In this document: positions 1-9,055 of the stretch, one piece after another | Position numbering within the stretch: the stretch's first letter is position 1 | How the letters are laid out: every line of letters begins with the position of its first letter | Program-made: the position numbers and the translations under genes | The notes under the pieces: generated by a model | Database searches by the model: none | What the model was told of the DNA's origin: nothing | What the model saw: only the letters and a program-made list of their open reading frames with translations | Assembly (NCBI GenBank): GCA_903908065.1 | Contig: CAIVQO010000090.1 | Coordinates: forward strand, 1 to 64,000 | Origin: an uncultured beta proteobacterium | GTDB taxonomy: Bacteria > Pseudomonadota > Gammaproteobacteria > Burkholderiales > Rhodocyclaceae | Reading direction: 5' to 3' | DNA: 64,000 bases

Positions 1-520
1 CGCGGTTGAGGTTGGCATGCACCTTCTTGATGGTGTTCACCAGGTCCGAGAGCCCCTCCAGCGCGTAGTATTCACATTGCATCGGTATGATGACGCCATG
101 CGCGGCGCACAGGCCGTTGAGGGTCAGCATCGACAGCGAGGGCGGGCAGTCGATGAGGACAAAGTCATAGTCGGAACGGTGCGCGGCGAGCGCGGCCTTG
201 AGCCGCATCTCGCGCAGCTCGAGGTCAACCAGTTCCACTTCGGCGCCGGCCAGGTCGCGGTTCGCCGGCAACACATCGAACTTGCCGGAGGGTGAGGTGA
301 CGCGCGCCCGATCGAGCGTGGCCAGCTGCAGCAGCACCTGATACACCGACGACTGGAGGTTGCGCTTTTCCACGCCGGCACCCATGGTGGCGTTGCCCTG
401 CGGATCGAGATCGACCAGCAGGGTACGCTGCCCGTTGGCCGCCAGGGCGGCGGCAAGATTGACGGCGGTGGTGGTCTTGCCGACCCCGCCCTTCTGGTTG
501 GCGATGGCGAATATATGCAT
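1..520 (-). CDS. parA: ParA/Soj chromosome-partitioning ATPase (partial, runs off left edge)
   Basis: ParA-family ATPase that, with ParB bound at parS, segregates the newly replicated origin. The frame opens at ATG 520 (MHIFAIANQ) and has no stop before base 1, so about 173 of roughly 260 residues are visible. The deviant Walker A KGGVGKTTT is at residues 10-18, VDLDPQGN at about 36-43 and a DCPPSL motif near residue 125. It starts one base after the rsmG stop, so it is cotranscribed with mnmG-rsmG; parB would be expected beyond the edge. Two parS sites lie about 2.6 kb away at 3130-3169, as expected for this system. Confidence 0.95.
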   Translation of the reverse strand, partial: MHIFAIANQKGGVGKTTTAVNLAAALAANGQRTLLVDLDPQGNATMGAGVEKRNLQSSVYQVLLQLATLDRARVTSPSGKFDVLPANRDLAGAEVELVDLELREMRLKAALAAHRSDYDFVLIDCPPSLSMLTLNGLCAAHGVIIPMQCEYYALEGLSDLVNTIKKVHANLNR

Positions 521-521
521 T

Positions 522-1157
522 TCAGGCTTTCTCGATTACCAGCAAATGGCGTTGCGCATTCAGTCCGGGAACCCGCAAGGGCAGCGCCTCATGCAGGGAC
601 CAGCCGTCGGGCAGGTGCTTGATTTCCTCGTCGGGCATGACGCCCTTCATGGCATACAGGCGGCCGGACGGCGCCAGCAAATGGCCGGCAAGATGCACAA
701 AATCGGATAGCGCGGCAAAAGCGCGCGAGACCACGGCATCGAAACCGCCAGCAGGCATGTCCTCGACACGCCTGTTCTCGACCGCAAGATTGTCCAGTCC
801 CAACTCGATCTTCGCCTGGCGCTGAAACGCCGCCTTCTTTTCCACGGTTTCAATCGATGTCAGCTTGAGTTCGGGACAGGCAAGCGCCAGAGGTATGCCC
901 GGCAGCCCCGCTCCGCTGCCGACATCGGCCCAGCGCCGTCCCGCCAGCGCCGACTCTCCGAGGGCCGGCAGCAGCGACAGCGAATCCAGCAGATGGTGGG
1001 TCAGCATTTCCTTCTCGTCACGGATTGCGGTCAGGTTGTACGTGCGGTTCCATTTCTTCAGTAAGCCGATGAAATCCAGCAATTTCGCCTGCCGCGCCTC
1101 CGGCAAGTCAATCCCCATGGCGGCGAGCGCGCCGCGCAGTTCCACCGCGAGCGTCAT
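522..1157 (-). CDS. rsmG: 16S rRNA (guanine527-N7)-methyltransferase RsmG
   Basis: RsmG (GidB) methylates G527 of 16S rRNA using S-adenosylmethionine. The 211-residue length is normal. The SAM-binding loop [14 protein letters not shown] lies near residues 97-110, after the characteristic [11 protein letters not shown] and [10 protein letters not shown] segments. The start ATG overlaps the mnmG stop by four bases and the stop is one base from parA, so the three genes form one unit. The variable stretch ESALAGRR just before the SAM motif is encoded by a copy of the dispersed 24-bp repeat (934-957). Confidence 0.96.
   Translation of the reverse strand: MTLAVELRGALAAMGIDLPEARQAKLLDFIGLLKKWNRTYNLTAIRDEKEMLTHHLLDSLSLLPALGESALAGRRWADVGSGAGLPGIPLALACPELKLTSIETVEKKAAFQRQAKIELGLDNLAVENRRVEDMPAGGFDAVVSRAFAALSDFVHLAGHLLAPSGRLYAMKGVMPDEEIKHLPDGWSLHEALPLRVPGLNAQRHLLVIEKA
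934..957 (-). repeat. dispersed 24-bp repeat, copy 1 (inside rsmG)
   Basis: Matches the window consensus (AAAGTCGGCGCTGGCGG, two variable bases, CGGCG) at all but one defined position. It is read in frame as ESALAGRR in the variable stretch before the RsmG SAM loop. Confidence 0.7.
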
Positions 1158-3031
1158 GCCGCCTTGCGCCGTTTCAGGAAAACCAGCAGCAGCGATATCG
1201 CCGCCGGCGTTACGCCCTGCACCCGCGACGCCTGGCCGAGGGTTTGCGGGCGGGCCTGGCTCAGTTTCTGGCGAACCTCGAAGGACAGGCCGCGTACCTC
1301 GTTGTAGTCGATGTCGTCCGGCAGGGCCATCGATTCGTGCGCCAGGCTCTTGTCGATCTCGTCTTGCTGGCGTTCGATGTAGCCCTGGTATTTAGCCTGG
1401 ATCTCGACCTGCTCGATGACCTCGGCTTCGCCCAACGGGCTTCCCGCACCGGGCAGGGTCAGCAGGCTGGCGTAGCTGACTTGCGGCCGGCGCAGCAGGT
1501 CGAACAGCCGGTACTCGCGCTCCATCGGTTGACCCAGCACGCGCAGTGCATCGGCCTCCGGCAACTGTCGCGGATTGACCCAGGTCGACTTGAGGCGCTC
1601 GGCTTCGCGCGCCACGGCGTCGCGTTTGCGGTTGAAGGCATCCCAACGGTGGTCGTCTACCAGGCCCAACTCGCGGCCGATCTCGGTCAGGCGCAGATCG
1701 GCATTGTCCTCGCGCAGCGACAACCGGTACTCGGCGCGACTGGTAAACATCCGGTAGGGCTCGGAGACGCCGCGCGTAATCAGGTCATCGACCAGCACAC
1801 CCAAGTAGGCCTGGTCGCGCCGCGGCGACCACGGGGCCTGTTGCTGCGCCAGGCGTGCGGCGTTGATTCCCGCCAGCAAGCCCTGGGCGGCGGCTTCCTC
1901 GTAGCCGGTGGTGCCGTTGATCTGGCCGGCGAAAAAGAGTCCGTCGATCGACTTGGTTTCCAGGCTTGCCTTCAGGTTGCGCGGATCGAAATAGTCGTAC
2001 TCGATGGCGTAGCCGGGACGGGTGATATGGACGTTCTCCAAGCCACGGATCGAACGCACCAGTGCCAGTTGCACATCGAAGGGCAGGCTGGTGGACACGC
2101 CTTGCGGATACACCTCGTGGGTCGTCAGGCCTTCGGGTTCGAGGAAGATCTGGTGGCTGTCCTTGCCGGCAAAGCGATGGATCTTGTCTTCGATCGACGG
2201 ACAGTAGCGCGGGCCGACACCTTCGATCACGCCGGTAAACATGGGCGAACGGTCCAGCCCGGAACGGATGATCTCGTGGGTCCGCGCATTGGTATGGGTA
2301 ATCCAGCAGGGCACCTGGCGCGGGTGTTGGTCGCGGCGACCGATGAAGGAAAACACCGGCTCCGGCGTATCGCCGGGCTGAACCTGGATTTGTGAATAGT
2401 CGATGCTGCGGCCATCAAGCCGCGGCGGCGTCCCGGTCTTGAGTCGACCGACCGGGAGATTGATTTCCTTCAGTCTCTGCGCTAGCGAGATCGCGGCGGG
2501 GTCGCCGAATCGGCCGGCGCGGTAGTTCTCCAGCCCGACATGCACCAGACCATTGAGGAAGGTTCCGGCAGTAAGCACCACCGCCGGTGCCTCGAAGCGC
2601 AGCCCGAGCTGGCTGACCACGCCAACGACCCGATCGTCATTCAGGATCAGGTCATCCGCCGCCTGCTGGAAGATGCTCAGGTTCGGCTGGTTTTCGAGCA
2701 CTTGGCGAATCGCCTGGCGATACAACTGGCGATCGGCCTGGGCCCGCGTTGCCCGTACTGCCGGACCCTTGGAAGCGTTCAGGGTACGAAACTGGATCCC
2801 GGCGGCGTCGGTGGCCAGTGCCATCGCCCCGCCCAGGGCATCGACTTCCTTCACCAGGTGACCCTTGCCGATGCCACCGATGGACGGGTTGCAGGACATC
2901 GCACCCAGGGTTTCGATGTTATGGGTCAACAGCAGGGTGCGGGCTCCGGCGCGTGCAGCGGCCAGACAAGCCTCGGTGCCGGCATGGCCACCACCAATCA
3001 CGATCACGTCGAAGGAAGCCGGAAACTGCAC
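1154..3031 (-). CDS. mnmG: tRNA U34 carboxymethylaminomethyl synthase subunit MnmG (GidA)
   Basis: FAD-dependent MnmG works with MnmE (7693-9033) to make cmnm5U34 in tRNAs. The dinucleotide-binding motif [14 protein letters not shown] is right at the N terminus. [23 protein letters not shown] and the [10 protein letters not shown] region are family hallmarks. I chose GTG 3031 because it gives [11 protein letters not shown], aligning residue for residue with the usual MFYPDPFD-VI start. An ATG at 3064 has a better Shine-Dalgarno (GAGAGG) but lies inside a terminator stem and would add 11 atypical residues. Product is 625 aa, overlapping rsmG by four bases. Confidence 0.93.
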   Translation of the reverse strand: MQFPASFDVIVIGGGHAGTEACLAAARAGARTLLLTHNIETLGAMSCNPSIGGIGKGHLVKEVDALGGAMALATDAAGIQFRTLNASKGPAVRATRAQADRQLYRQAIRQVLENQPNLSIFQQAADDLILNDDRVVGVVSQLGLRFEAPAVVLTAGTFLNGLVHVGLENYRAGRFGDPAAISLAQRLKEINLPVGRLKTGTPPRLDGRSIDYSQIQVQPGDTPEPVFSFIGRRDQHPRQVPCWITHTNARTHEIIRSGLDRSPMFTGVIEGVGPRYCPSIEDKIHRFAGKDSHQIFLEPEGLTTHEVYPQGVSTSLPFDVQLALVRSIRGLENVHITRPGYAIEYDYFDPRNLKASLETKSIDGLFFAGQINGTTGYEEAAAQGLLAGINAARLAQQQAPWSPRRDQAYLGVLVDDLITRGVSEPYRMFTSRAEYRLSLREDNADLRLTEIGRELGLVDDHRWDAFNRKRDAVAREAERLKSTWVNPRQLPEADALRVLGQPMEREYRLFDLLRRPQVSYASLLTLPGAGSPLGEAEVIEQVEIQAKYQGYIERQQDEIDKSLAHESMALPDDIDYNEVRGLSFEVRQKLSQARPQTLGQASRVQGVTPAAISLLLVFLKRRKAA

Positions 3032-3045
3032 GCGGATGCCCAAAC

Positions 3046-3072
3046 AAAAAAGAGGCGCAATCATACGCCTCT
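3046..3072 (-). terminator. rho-independent terminator between livF and mnmG
   Basis: Read on the minus strand, AGAGGCG, an 8-base loop, CGCCTCT and then TTTTTT. The 7-bp stem is perfect (3051-3057 with 3066-3072). It would stop transcripts coming from the liv operon before mnmG. Confidence 0.7.
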
Positions 3073-3129
3073 CGCCAACCCCGCGCAGCAGCTTTAGCTT
3101 TTACGACTCAGATCCAGCCCCGAGACCGG

Positions 3130-3145
3130 TGTTTCACGTGAAACA
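3130..3145. other. parS: parS site 1 (ParB-binding centromere)
   Basis: Perfect 16-bp palindrome TGTTTCACGTGAAACA, the widely conserved bacterial parS sequence. It sits in the livF-mnmG gap, 2.6 kb from parA and about 10 kb from the putative oriC. Confidence 0.96.
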
Positions 3146-3153
3146 GGCCGCCT

Positions 3154-3169
3154 AGTTTCACGTGAAACA
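3154..3169. other. parS: parS site 2
   Basis: AGTTTCACGTGAAACA, identical to parS except for the first base, 24 bp centre to centre from site 1. The pair gives two ParB nucleation sites on nearly the same face of the helix; the second is three bases from the livF stop. Confidence 0.92.
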
Positions 3170-3171
3170 AA

Positions 3172-3915
3172 TCAGTGCTTGCCGCCTAGGCCAAGATACG
3201 ACTGAACCACTTTTGGATCGTCGATCAAATCCCGGCACGAACCCTCGAGCGCCACCTCACCAGTCTCCAAAACGTAGCCGTAGTCGGCTATCTGAAGCGC
3301 GGCACGTGCATTCTGCTCAACCAGGAGGATGGAAACTCCCATGTCCTTAAGCGTTGCCACGACGCGGAAGATTTCCTTCACGATCAGCGGCGCCAATCCC
3401 AGACTCGGCTCGTCCAGCATCAACAAACGAGGCTTCGCCATCAGTGCGCGCGCCAGCGCAAGCATCTGACGCTCCCCGCCCGAAAGCGTGCCGGCATGCT
3501 GATCGCGCCTTTCCTTGAGGCGGGGAAAGATGGTAAACACCTCTTCCATGGTTTGCTGTTGATCCCGGTCGCCGCCACGATAGCGATGAAAGCAACCCAG
3601 CAGCAAATTGTCCTCAACGCTCATCTCGCCGAACAGGGCGCGGGACTCCGGTACCAGATTCACACCCAGCGCGACCATATCCTCGACTTCGGCATCGCCA
3701 AGATCAATTCCCCGGAAGCGAATCACTCCCTGGCTCCGGGGCAACAAGCCCATAACCGAGGAAAGCATGGTGGTCTTGCCGGCACCATTGGGACCGATCA
3801 CGGTGACGATCTGACCTTCCCCAACCCGGATTCCGACATGATGCAGCGCTTCGACCTTGCCGTAGGAAACACACAAGTCATCGACCTCGAGTATCGGCAT
3901 CCCGCTATCCATCAT
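3172..3915 (-). CDS. livF: branched-chain amino acid ABC transporter ATP-binding protein LivF
   Basis: Cytoplasmic ATPase subunit of a LIV-type importer. It has Walker A IGPNGAGKTTM near residue 40, the signature LSGGERQMLALARAL near 143, and Walker B LLMLDEPSLGLAP near 163. The 247-residue length is slightly above the usual 235 because of a short N-terminal extension; internal ATGs at residues 2 and 6 are alternative starts. Its ATG overlaps the stop of the upstream livM-livG fusion by four bases, indicating coupled translation. The product PxxLEVDDLCVSYG start is typical of LivF rather than LivG. Confidence 0.93.
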   Translation of the reverse strand: MMDSGMPILEVDDLCVSYGKVEALHHVGIRVGEGQIVTVIGPNGAGKTTMLSSVMGLLPRSQGVIRFRGIDLGDAEVEDMVALGVNLVPESRALFGEMSVEDNLLLGCFHRYRGGDRDQQQTMEEVFTIFPRLKERRDQHAGTLSGGERQMLALARALMAKPRLLMLDEPSLGLAPLIVKEIFRVVATLKDMGVSILLVEQNARAALQIADYGYVLETGEVALEGSCRDLIDDPKVVQSYLGLGGKH

Positions 3916-5702
3916 TCCACCCCGCCGAGGTAGGCTTCGATCACCGCCGGATTGCGCTGTACCTCCTCCGGCAGGCCCTCGGCAATCTTTTCGCCGAATT
4001 CCATCACCACTACCCGATCAGCCAGTCCCATCACGAAATCCATGTCGTGCTCAACCAGCAGGATGCCCATTCCCTCCCCGCGCAACTTGCGCAGCAACTC
4101 GGCCAGCGCCTGCTTTTCCATGTAACGCAAACCCGCCGCCGGTTCATCCAGCAACAACAGGCAGGGATCGGCGCAAAGCGCCCGCGCGATCTCCAGGGTA
4201 CGCTGTTGACCGAGGGCAAGACTACCGGCAGCCTCGAACATCGACCCGCCCAGACCCACCCGTTCAACCTGGCGCGCAGCCTCCACCAGCAGCTGGCGCT
4301 CCTCCGTCCGTTCGAGATGCAGCAGCGCCTGGATGACGCCCTTGCTGCCCCGCATATGGGCGCCGATCGCCGCGTTCTCCAGCACGCTCATGGTCGGTAA
4401 CAAACGCACATGCTGGAAGGTCCGGCTCATGCCCAGCCTGGCAATCTCGCGCGAATCCAGCCGGGTCACCGCCCGACCGCAAAACAGGACCTCGCCGTCG
4501 GTCGCCCGATCAACACCGGAAACGCAATTGAACATGGTGGACTTCCCTGCCCCGTTGGGGCCGATCAAGGCCATGATCTCGCCGGCCCGAACGCTTAGGT
4601 TCATGTTGTTGTTGGCCACCAAACCGCCAAAGCGCTTGACCACGTTGCGTGCTTCCAGCAACACCGTCCCCGCTTCGGGCAGGGACTTGCGCGGCAGGGC
4701 AGCGGCCTCCGCCACTCTGCGTTGCGCGCCCTGCCAAGGCACCCACCTCGCGAGGATGGGCCACAGCCCATCCCTTGCCCGCTGCAGCACGAAAATCATC
4801 AGCAGGCCAAAAACGATCATTTCGAAATTGCCCGATGCGCCCAGCAATTTGGGCAACCAGTCCTGCAGCCACTGCTTGAGAACGGTGATGACCCCGGCAC
4901 CAAGCACCGCACCCCAAACATGGGCCGCACCGCCCAGCACCGCCATGAACAGGTATTCGATGCTCATGTTGAGGCTGAACGGGGTCGGGTTAACGAAGCG
5001 CTGCAGGTGCGCATACAGCCAGCCCGAAATGCAACCGAACAAAGCGGCGATCAGGAAGATCACCAGTTTCGAACGCGCGGTATCGACACCCATCGCCTCG
5101 GCCATGATCGCGCCACCCTTCAAGGCACGAATGGCACGACCTTCGCGGGAATCGAGCAGGTTAATCGTCAGCCACACCGCAAGCAGCACCACCACCCAGA
5201 TCAGGTAGTAGAACTTGCGGCTGTCCTTCAATGGCAGGCCGAACAGATCAAGCGCCGGAATGCCGGCGATCCCGGTATGACCGCCGAGGAACTCGAGGTT
5301 GCCGAACAGGAAATACAGGCTGATGCTCCAGGCGATCGTACCCAACGGCAGGTAATGGCCGGAAAGGCGCAGCGTCAGCAACCCCAGCAGCAATGCCACC
5401 GTCGCGGTCAGGATGATCCCGGCCAGCAGCCCCATCCACGGCGAGCCGCCGAACATTGCCAGCCAGGCCGGCAGACTGGTTGCCGTGGTCAGGTAGGCGG
5501 TGGCATACCCACCCAGGCCAACGAACGCCGCCTGGCCGAAGGACATCAACCCGCCCACCCCGGTAAGCAAAACCAGGCCCACCGCCACGATCGAATACAG
5601 GCCGATGTAGTTCAGCAGCGTGACATGGAATTCGGACACAAGATGCGGCGCTACCAGCAGCAGCAGGACGAAGCCGGCAATCAGCAGCCGCGGCGACATC
5701 AC
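3912..5702 (-). CDS. livMG: fused LivM permease - LivG ATPase of branched-chain amino acid transporter
   Basis: A 596-residue fusion. Residues 1 to about 315 are a multi-helix LivM-type permease with the GLMSFGQAAFVGLGGYATAY segment (quoted in part) and GGAAHVWGAVLGA loop. Residues about 345-596 are a LivG ATPase with Walker A IGPNGAGKSTMFNC, signature SLALGQQRTLEIARAL and Walker B LLLLDEPAAGL. It overlaps livF and livH by four bases on each side. Such permease-ATPase fusions are known in betaproteobacteria. There is no frameshift or internal stop; the linker (around residues 315-340) is Ala/Arg-rich. Confidence 0.93.
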   Translation of the reverse strand: MMSPRLLIAGFVLLLLVAPHLVSEFHVTLLNYIGLYSIVAVGLVLLTGVGGLMSFGQAAFVGLGGYATAYLTTATSLPAWLAMFGGSPWMGLLAGIILTATVALLLGLLTLRLSGHYLPLGTIAWSISLYFLFGNLEFLGGHTGIAGIPALDLFGLPLKDSRKFYYLIWVVVLLAVWLTINLLDSREGRAIRALKGGAIMAEAMGVDTARSKLVIFLIAALFGCISGWLYAHLQRFVNPTPFSLNMSIEYLFMAVLGGAAHVWGAVLGAGVITVLKQWLQDWLPKLLGASGNFEMIVFGLLMIFVLQRARDGLWPILARWVPWQGAQRRVAEAAALPRKSLPEAGTVLLEARNVVKRFGGLVANNNMNLSVRAGEIMALIGPNGAGKSTMFNCVSGVDRATDGEVLFCGRAVTRLDSREIARLGMSRTFQHVRLLPTMSVLENAAIGAHMRGSKGVIQALLHLERTEERQLLVEAARQVERVGLGGSMFEAAGSLALGQQRTLEIARALCADPCLLLLDEPAAGLRYMEKQALAELLRKLRGEGMGILLVEHDMDFVMGLADRVVVMEFGEKIAEGLPEEVQRNPAVIEAYLGGVE

Positions 5703-6736
5703 TCCTCCTCCTCGACGTGATGAGTCGTCAGGGACAACCAGACCAGCACCGGGATGATCAGGGTGAACACGATCACTTCCTTGAAGGCTGACGCCCAGAA
5801 CGAGGAAAACGCTTCGAGCAACCCGACCAGCAAGGCGCCCAGCGCCGCCAGGGGATAACTCGACAAGGCGCCGACGATCGCGCCGACGAAACCCTTGAGG
5901 CCGATCAAAAACCCAGTGTCATAATAGACCGTGGTGATCGGCGCGATCAGGATGCCGGAAAATGCGCCGATCAACGACGCCAGCAGGAAGGACAGCTTGC
6001 CCGCCATGACCGTCGAAATCCCCATCAGGCGCGCGCCGGTGCGGTTCATTGCGGTGGCCCGCAAGGCCTTGCCATAGATCGTCCGCTCGAAGAAATAGGC
6101 CAGCACCACGATCAGGCAGAGGCTGGAGCCCAATACCCACAAGGTCTGGGCATTGACCGTCAGCGAACCCAAACTGAGGCTGCCGTCGGAGAACGCAGGG
6201 GTGCGGGAACCTTCGGCGCCGAAAAAGAGCAAGCCAAGCCCGACCATCGCGAAATGAACGCCGACCGCAACGATCAGCAGCACCAGCACGCTGGCTTCCG
6301 CGAGCGGCTGGAACGCCAGCCGGTAAATCATCGGCCCGAGCGGAACCACCAGGATCAGCGAAAGTAGGATCTGCGCCAGCAGGGGCAGCTCGGCGGGGTT
6401 CAGCGCAAAAATCAGCCCGGCCGCCAGCGCCGGATACACCAGATTCCAGCCGATGATGCGGGGAATCCTGCGCCGTTGTCGGGCACGGACCGCTGCCATC
6501 AGATCAACCATCGCCACCGCGATGCCCACCCCGACCAACAGCCACAAAGTGCCCGGCAGCTTGCCGGCCTGAAAGCTGGCCAGGGTTAAGGCACCGTAAG
6601 CAACGAACTCCCCCTGCGGTATGAAGATCACCCGGGTGACAGCAAACACCAGCACCAGCGCTAGCGAAAGCAGCGCATAGATGGCGCCGTTGGTGATTCC
6701 GTCCTGACCCAGCAACAGCGCTATCTGCAGATCCAT
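5699..6736 (-). CDS. livH: branched-chain amino acid ABC transporter permease LivH
   Basis: Inner-membrane permease partner of LivM. It begins MDLQIALLLGQDGITNGAIY, the normal LivH start, so I place the ATG at 6736 rather than further upstream (an ATG at 6799 would add 21 polar residues). The 345-residue product is longer than the usual 290-310 because of an extra loop and helix pair at about residues 65-115, including a basic stretch RARQRRRIPR. The last codons overlap livMG. No livJ/livK binding protein is next to the operon, so the binding subunit must be encoded elsewhere. Confidence 0.92.
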   Translation of the reverse strand: MDLQIALLLGQDGITNGAIYALLSLALVLVFAVTRVIFIPQGEFVAYGALTLASFQAGKLPGTLWLLVGVGIAVAMVDLMAAVRARQRRRIPRIIGWNLVYPALAAGLIFALNPAELPLLAQILLSLILVVPLGPMIYRLAFQPLAEASVLVLLIVAVGVHFAMVGLGLLFFGAEGSRTPAFSDGSLSLGSLTVNAQTLWVLGSSLCLIVVLAYFFERTIYGKALRATAMNRTGARLMGISTVMAGKLSFLLASLIGAFSGILIAPITTVYYDTGFLIGLKGFVGAIVGALSSYPLAALGALLVGLLEAFSSFWASAFKEVIVFTLIIPVLVWLSLTTHHVEEEE

Positions 6737-6809
6737 GCGTCCGCTTTCAGTTTCGCCATCCCGGGCTGGCATGCCTGCCGACTTTCGGCCGCTCGCCAAC
6801 CGCCTCCTT

Positions 6810-6831
6810 GCAGGCGATGCGTGTCGCCTGC
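6810..6831. other. hairpin in livH leader
   Basis: Perfect 8-bp stem GCAGGCGA/TCGCCTGC with a 6-base loop, 74-95 bases upstream of livH in the 179-bp gap to the TSUP gene. There is no T-run, so it is not an obvious terminator; nothing else convincing is seen in the gap. Confidence 0.4.
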
Positions 6832-6915
6832 GGCGCAGGATTCTTTGCCCCGCGCTTCTTTGCCGATACTAACCAGCGTTCTCAGTGTACCGTATACAAA
6901 CAAGCCACCACGAGT

Positions 6916-7683
6916 TCAGCTGACGAAGATGTCCCAACCAAGCCGGGCAATCAGCACGCTGGCCACAACGACGAATGCGCCGCGCACAAAACCGCTGCCG
7001 TGCCGCAACGCCAGGCGCGAACCGAGCATTGCGCCAAGGATGTTGAAGGCAGCCATGCCGAATCCGATCGCCCACAGGACGTGTCCATTGGGCACGAAAT
7101 AGCCTAACGCGGCGGCATTGGTCGAAAAGTTCACCACCTTGGCCGCACTGGAGGCATGCAGGAAATCCAGCCGGAACCAGCGCACGAATGCGAATATCAT
7201 GAAGCTGCCGGCGCCGGGACCGAAGAAACCGTCATAGAACCCCAGCACAGCGCCGACGAGCAATGCCAGGCGTCGTTCCCGCACAGGTTCCAGCCGGGGC
7301 CCAGCGACGGAACCGAACTCGGGCCGCGACACGGTATACACCAGCACCAGCAGCAGAAGCACCAGCACCAGCGGACGCACCACGTCCTTGGGCAGCCAGG
7401 ACACGGCAGCCGCGCCGCCCAATGAAAAGACGAACGCTGCTGCCGCTGCCGGCAGGGCCAGGCTCCAGGGCAAGGCAATTCGTCTGGCATAGCGCAGGGC
7501 AGCGTTTCCGGTGCCGAAGATGCTTGCCAGCTTGTTGGTACCGAATACCGTCGCCGGTGCCTGCTCCGGCAAGGCAACCAGCAGCGTCGGCACCTGGATC
7601 AGGCCGCCGCCGCCCGCCACCGCGTCGATGAAGCCGGCAAACAAGGCCGCGAGCAGCAGCAGTGCGATATCGAGTTCGGCCAC
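6916..7683 (-). CDS. TSUP (TauE/SafE) family membrane permease
   Basis: Probable anion/sulfur-compound permease of the TSUP family. The 255-residue protein has about eight hydrophobic helices. It shows the diagnostic repeat-start motifs FAGFIDAVAGGGGLIQVP (residues about 15-32) with NKLASIFGTGNAALRY, and the second-half GFYDGFFGPGAGSF. Substrates in this family range from sulfite to sulfoacetate and cannot be deduced here. It lies 9 bases downstream of the mnmE stop on the same strand, so it may be read through from mnmE. Confidence 0.88.
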   Translation of the reverse strand: MAELDIALLLLAALFAGFIDAVAGGGGLIQVPTLLVALPEQAPATVFGTNKLASIFGTGNAALRYARRIALPWSLALPAAAAAFVFSLGGAAAVSWLPKDVVRPLVLVLLLLVLVYTVSRPEFGSVAGPRLEPVRERRLALLVGAVLGFYDGFFGPGAGSFMIFAFVRWFRLDFLHASSAAKVVNFSTNAAALGYFVPNGHVLWAIGFGMAAFNILGAMLGSRLALRHGSGFVRGAFVVVASVLIARLGWDIFVS

Positions 7684-7692
7684 GAACGCCGC

Positions 7693-9033
7693 CTACTTGC
7701 CGATGCAGAAGCGGGAAAAAATTTCCCCCAGCAAATCGTCGGCCGTGAATTCGCCGGTAATGGTCGACAAGGCTTCCTGAGCCAGGCGTAGCTCCTCCGC
7801 ACAAAGCTCGATCTCGCCCAGTCGCCGTTCCGCCAGCGCCGACTTTTCACTTGCCAGGATCAACGCGGCGAGGTGGCGCTCCCGTGCCAGCACCGCGTCC
7901 TCACCCCGCCCCTGCCAGCCGGCCACGCGCAGGAGTTCGTCGTGCAGCAGTCCGATACCCGCTCCCGTCTTTGCCGACAGTCTCAGCCTGACGCAAGCCT
8001 CACTCGCTTCCCGGCCGGGCGCCAGGCCTGCAAGGTCGCATTTGTTCTCGATCACGATGCGAGCCACGCCCCTCGGCAGGCCGGCAGCAATCGCACGATC
8101 TTCGTCGGTTTCGCCATTGCGTGCATCGAGCAGCTGCAACACCACGTCGGCGCCCTCGATTTCGCGCCAGGCACGCTCGACGCCGATTTTCTCCACGACG
8201 TCGTCGGTATCGCGCAGACCGGCGGTATCGATCACATGCATCGGTATGCCTTCGACCTGGATCGCCTCGCGCAGCACGTCCCGCGTCGTGCCCGCCACCT
8301 CGGTAACGATCGCCCGGTCCTCGCCGGAAAGTCGGTTCAGCAGTGAAGACTTGCCGACATTGGGCAAGCCGGCCAACACCACATGCAGGCCGGAACGCAA
8401 CCTGCTGCCTGCGCGCGCACGCGCTATCAAGGCATCAAGCGCGGCACGCAAAGCGGCGAGCCGCGCCCCCACCTCGCCCTCGCGCAGGATGTCGATTTCT
8501 TCCTCGGGGAAATCCAAGGCCGCTTCGACGCGCATGCGCAGCTCGATCAGTCGCTCGACCAGCCCATGAACCTCGCGCGAGAATTCTCCTGACAGCGAAC
8601 GCATCGCCGAACGGGCCGCGGCTGCAGTTTCGGCCTCGATCAGGTCGGCCACGGCCTCTGCCTGCACCAGGTCGATTTTGTCGTTCAGATAGGCACGCCG
8701 AGAAAATTCGCCCGGCTCGGCCAGTCGCGCGCCCAGCTCCAAGCAGCGCGCCAGCAGCATCTGCATTACCACGGGGCCGCCATGCCCCTGCAGTTCCAGC
8801 ACGTCCTCGCCGGTAAAGGAACCCGGCGCAGGAAAATACAGCAGCAGTCCACGATCCAGCACGGCACCGTCTGCCGCAAGGAAGCTCCTCAGAACCGCAC
8901 GCCTGGGCTCGACTTCCCTGCCGGTCAATTCCCGCGCGAGACCTTCCAGCCGCTCGCCCGACACTCGCACCACGCCGATACCCCCTCGCCCGGGAGGGGT
9001 CGCGATTGCCGCGATGGTATCGGAGCGAGCCAC
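7693..9033 (-). CDS. mnmE: tRNA modification GTPase MnmE
   Basis: GTPase partner of MnmG in U34 modification of tRNA. The N-terminal domain begins [20 protein letters not shown]. The G domain has G1 [10 protein letters not shown]2 AGTTRD, G3 DTAGLRD and G4 NKCD. It ends with the conserved FCIGK carrying the C-terminal cysteine. GTG 9033 is chosen because it matches the family start; an upstream GTG at 9069 overlaps yidC and adds 12 residues. Length 446 aa, close to the usual 450. A variable helical stretch KSALAERR in the C-terminal region is encoded by a copy of the dispersed repeat. Confidence 0.94.
   Translation of the reverse strand: MARSDTIAAIATPPGRGGIGVVRVSGERLEGLARELTGREVEPRRAVLRSFLAADGAVLDRGLLLYFPAPGSFTGEDVLELQGHGGPVVMQMLLARCLELGARLAEPGEFSRRAYLNDKIDLVQAEAVADLIEAETAAAARSAMRSLSGEFSREVHGLVERLIELRMRVEAALDFPEEEIDILREGEVGARLAALRAALDALIARARAGSRLRSGLHVVLAGLPNVGKSSLLNRLSGEDRAIVTEVAGTTRDVLREAIQVEGIPMHVIDTAGLRDTDDVVEKIGVERAWREIEGADVVLQLLDARNGETDEDRAIAAGLPRGVARIVIENKCDLAGLAPGREASEACVRLRLSAKTGAGIGLLHDELLRVAGWQGRGEDAVLARERHLAALILASEKSALAERRLGEIELCAEELRLAQEALSTITGEFTADDLLGEIFSRFCIGK
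7823..7846 (-). repeat. dispersed 24-bp repeat, copy 2 (inside mnmE)
   Basis: Perfect match to the window consensus at every defined position. It is read in the same frame as copy 1 and encodes KSALAERR in the variable part of MnmE between the G domain and the conserved C terminus. Confidence 0.75.
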
Positions 9034-9055
9034 CCCCGGCCCGAGGAACCGCCGG

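Noticed and set aside
6768-6791. A possible repeat copy upstream of livH.
   Set aside because: Only AAAGTCGGC is shared, which may be chance.
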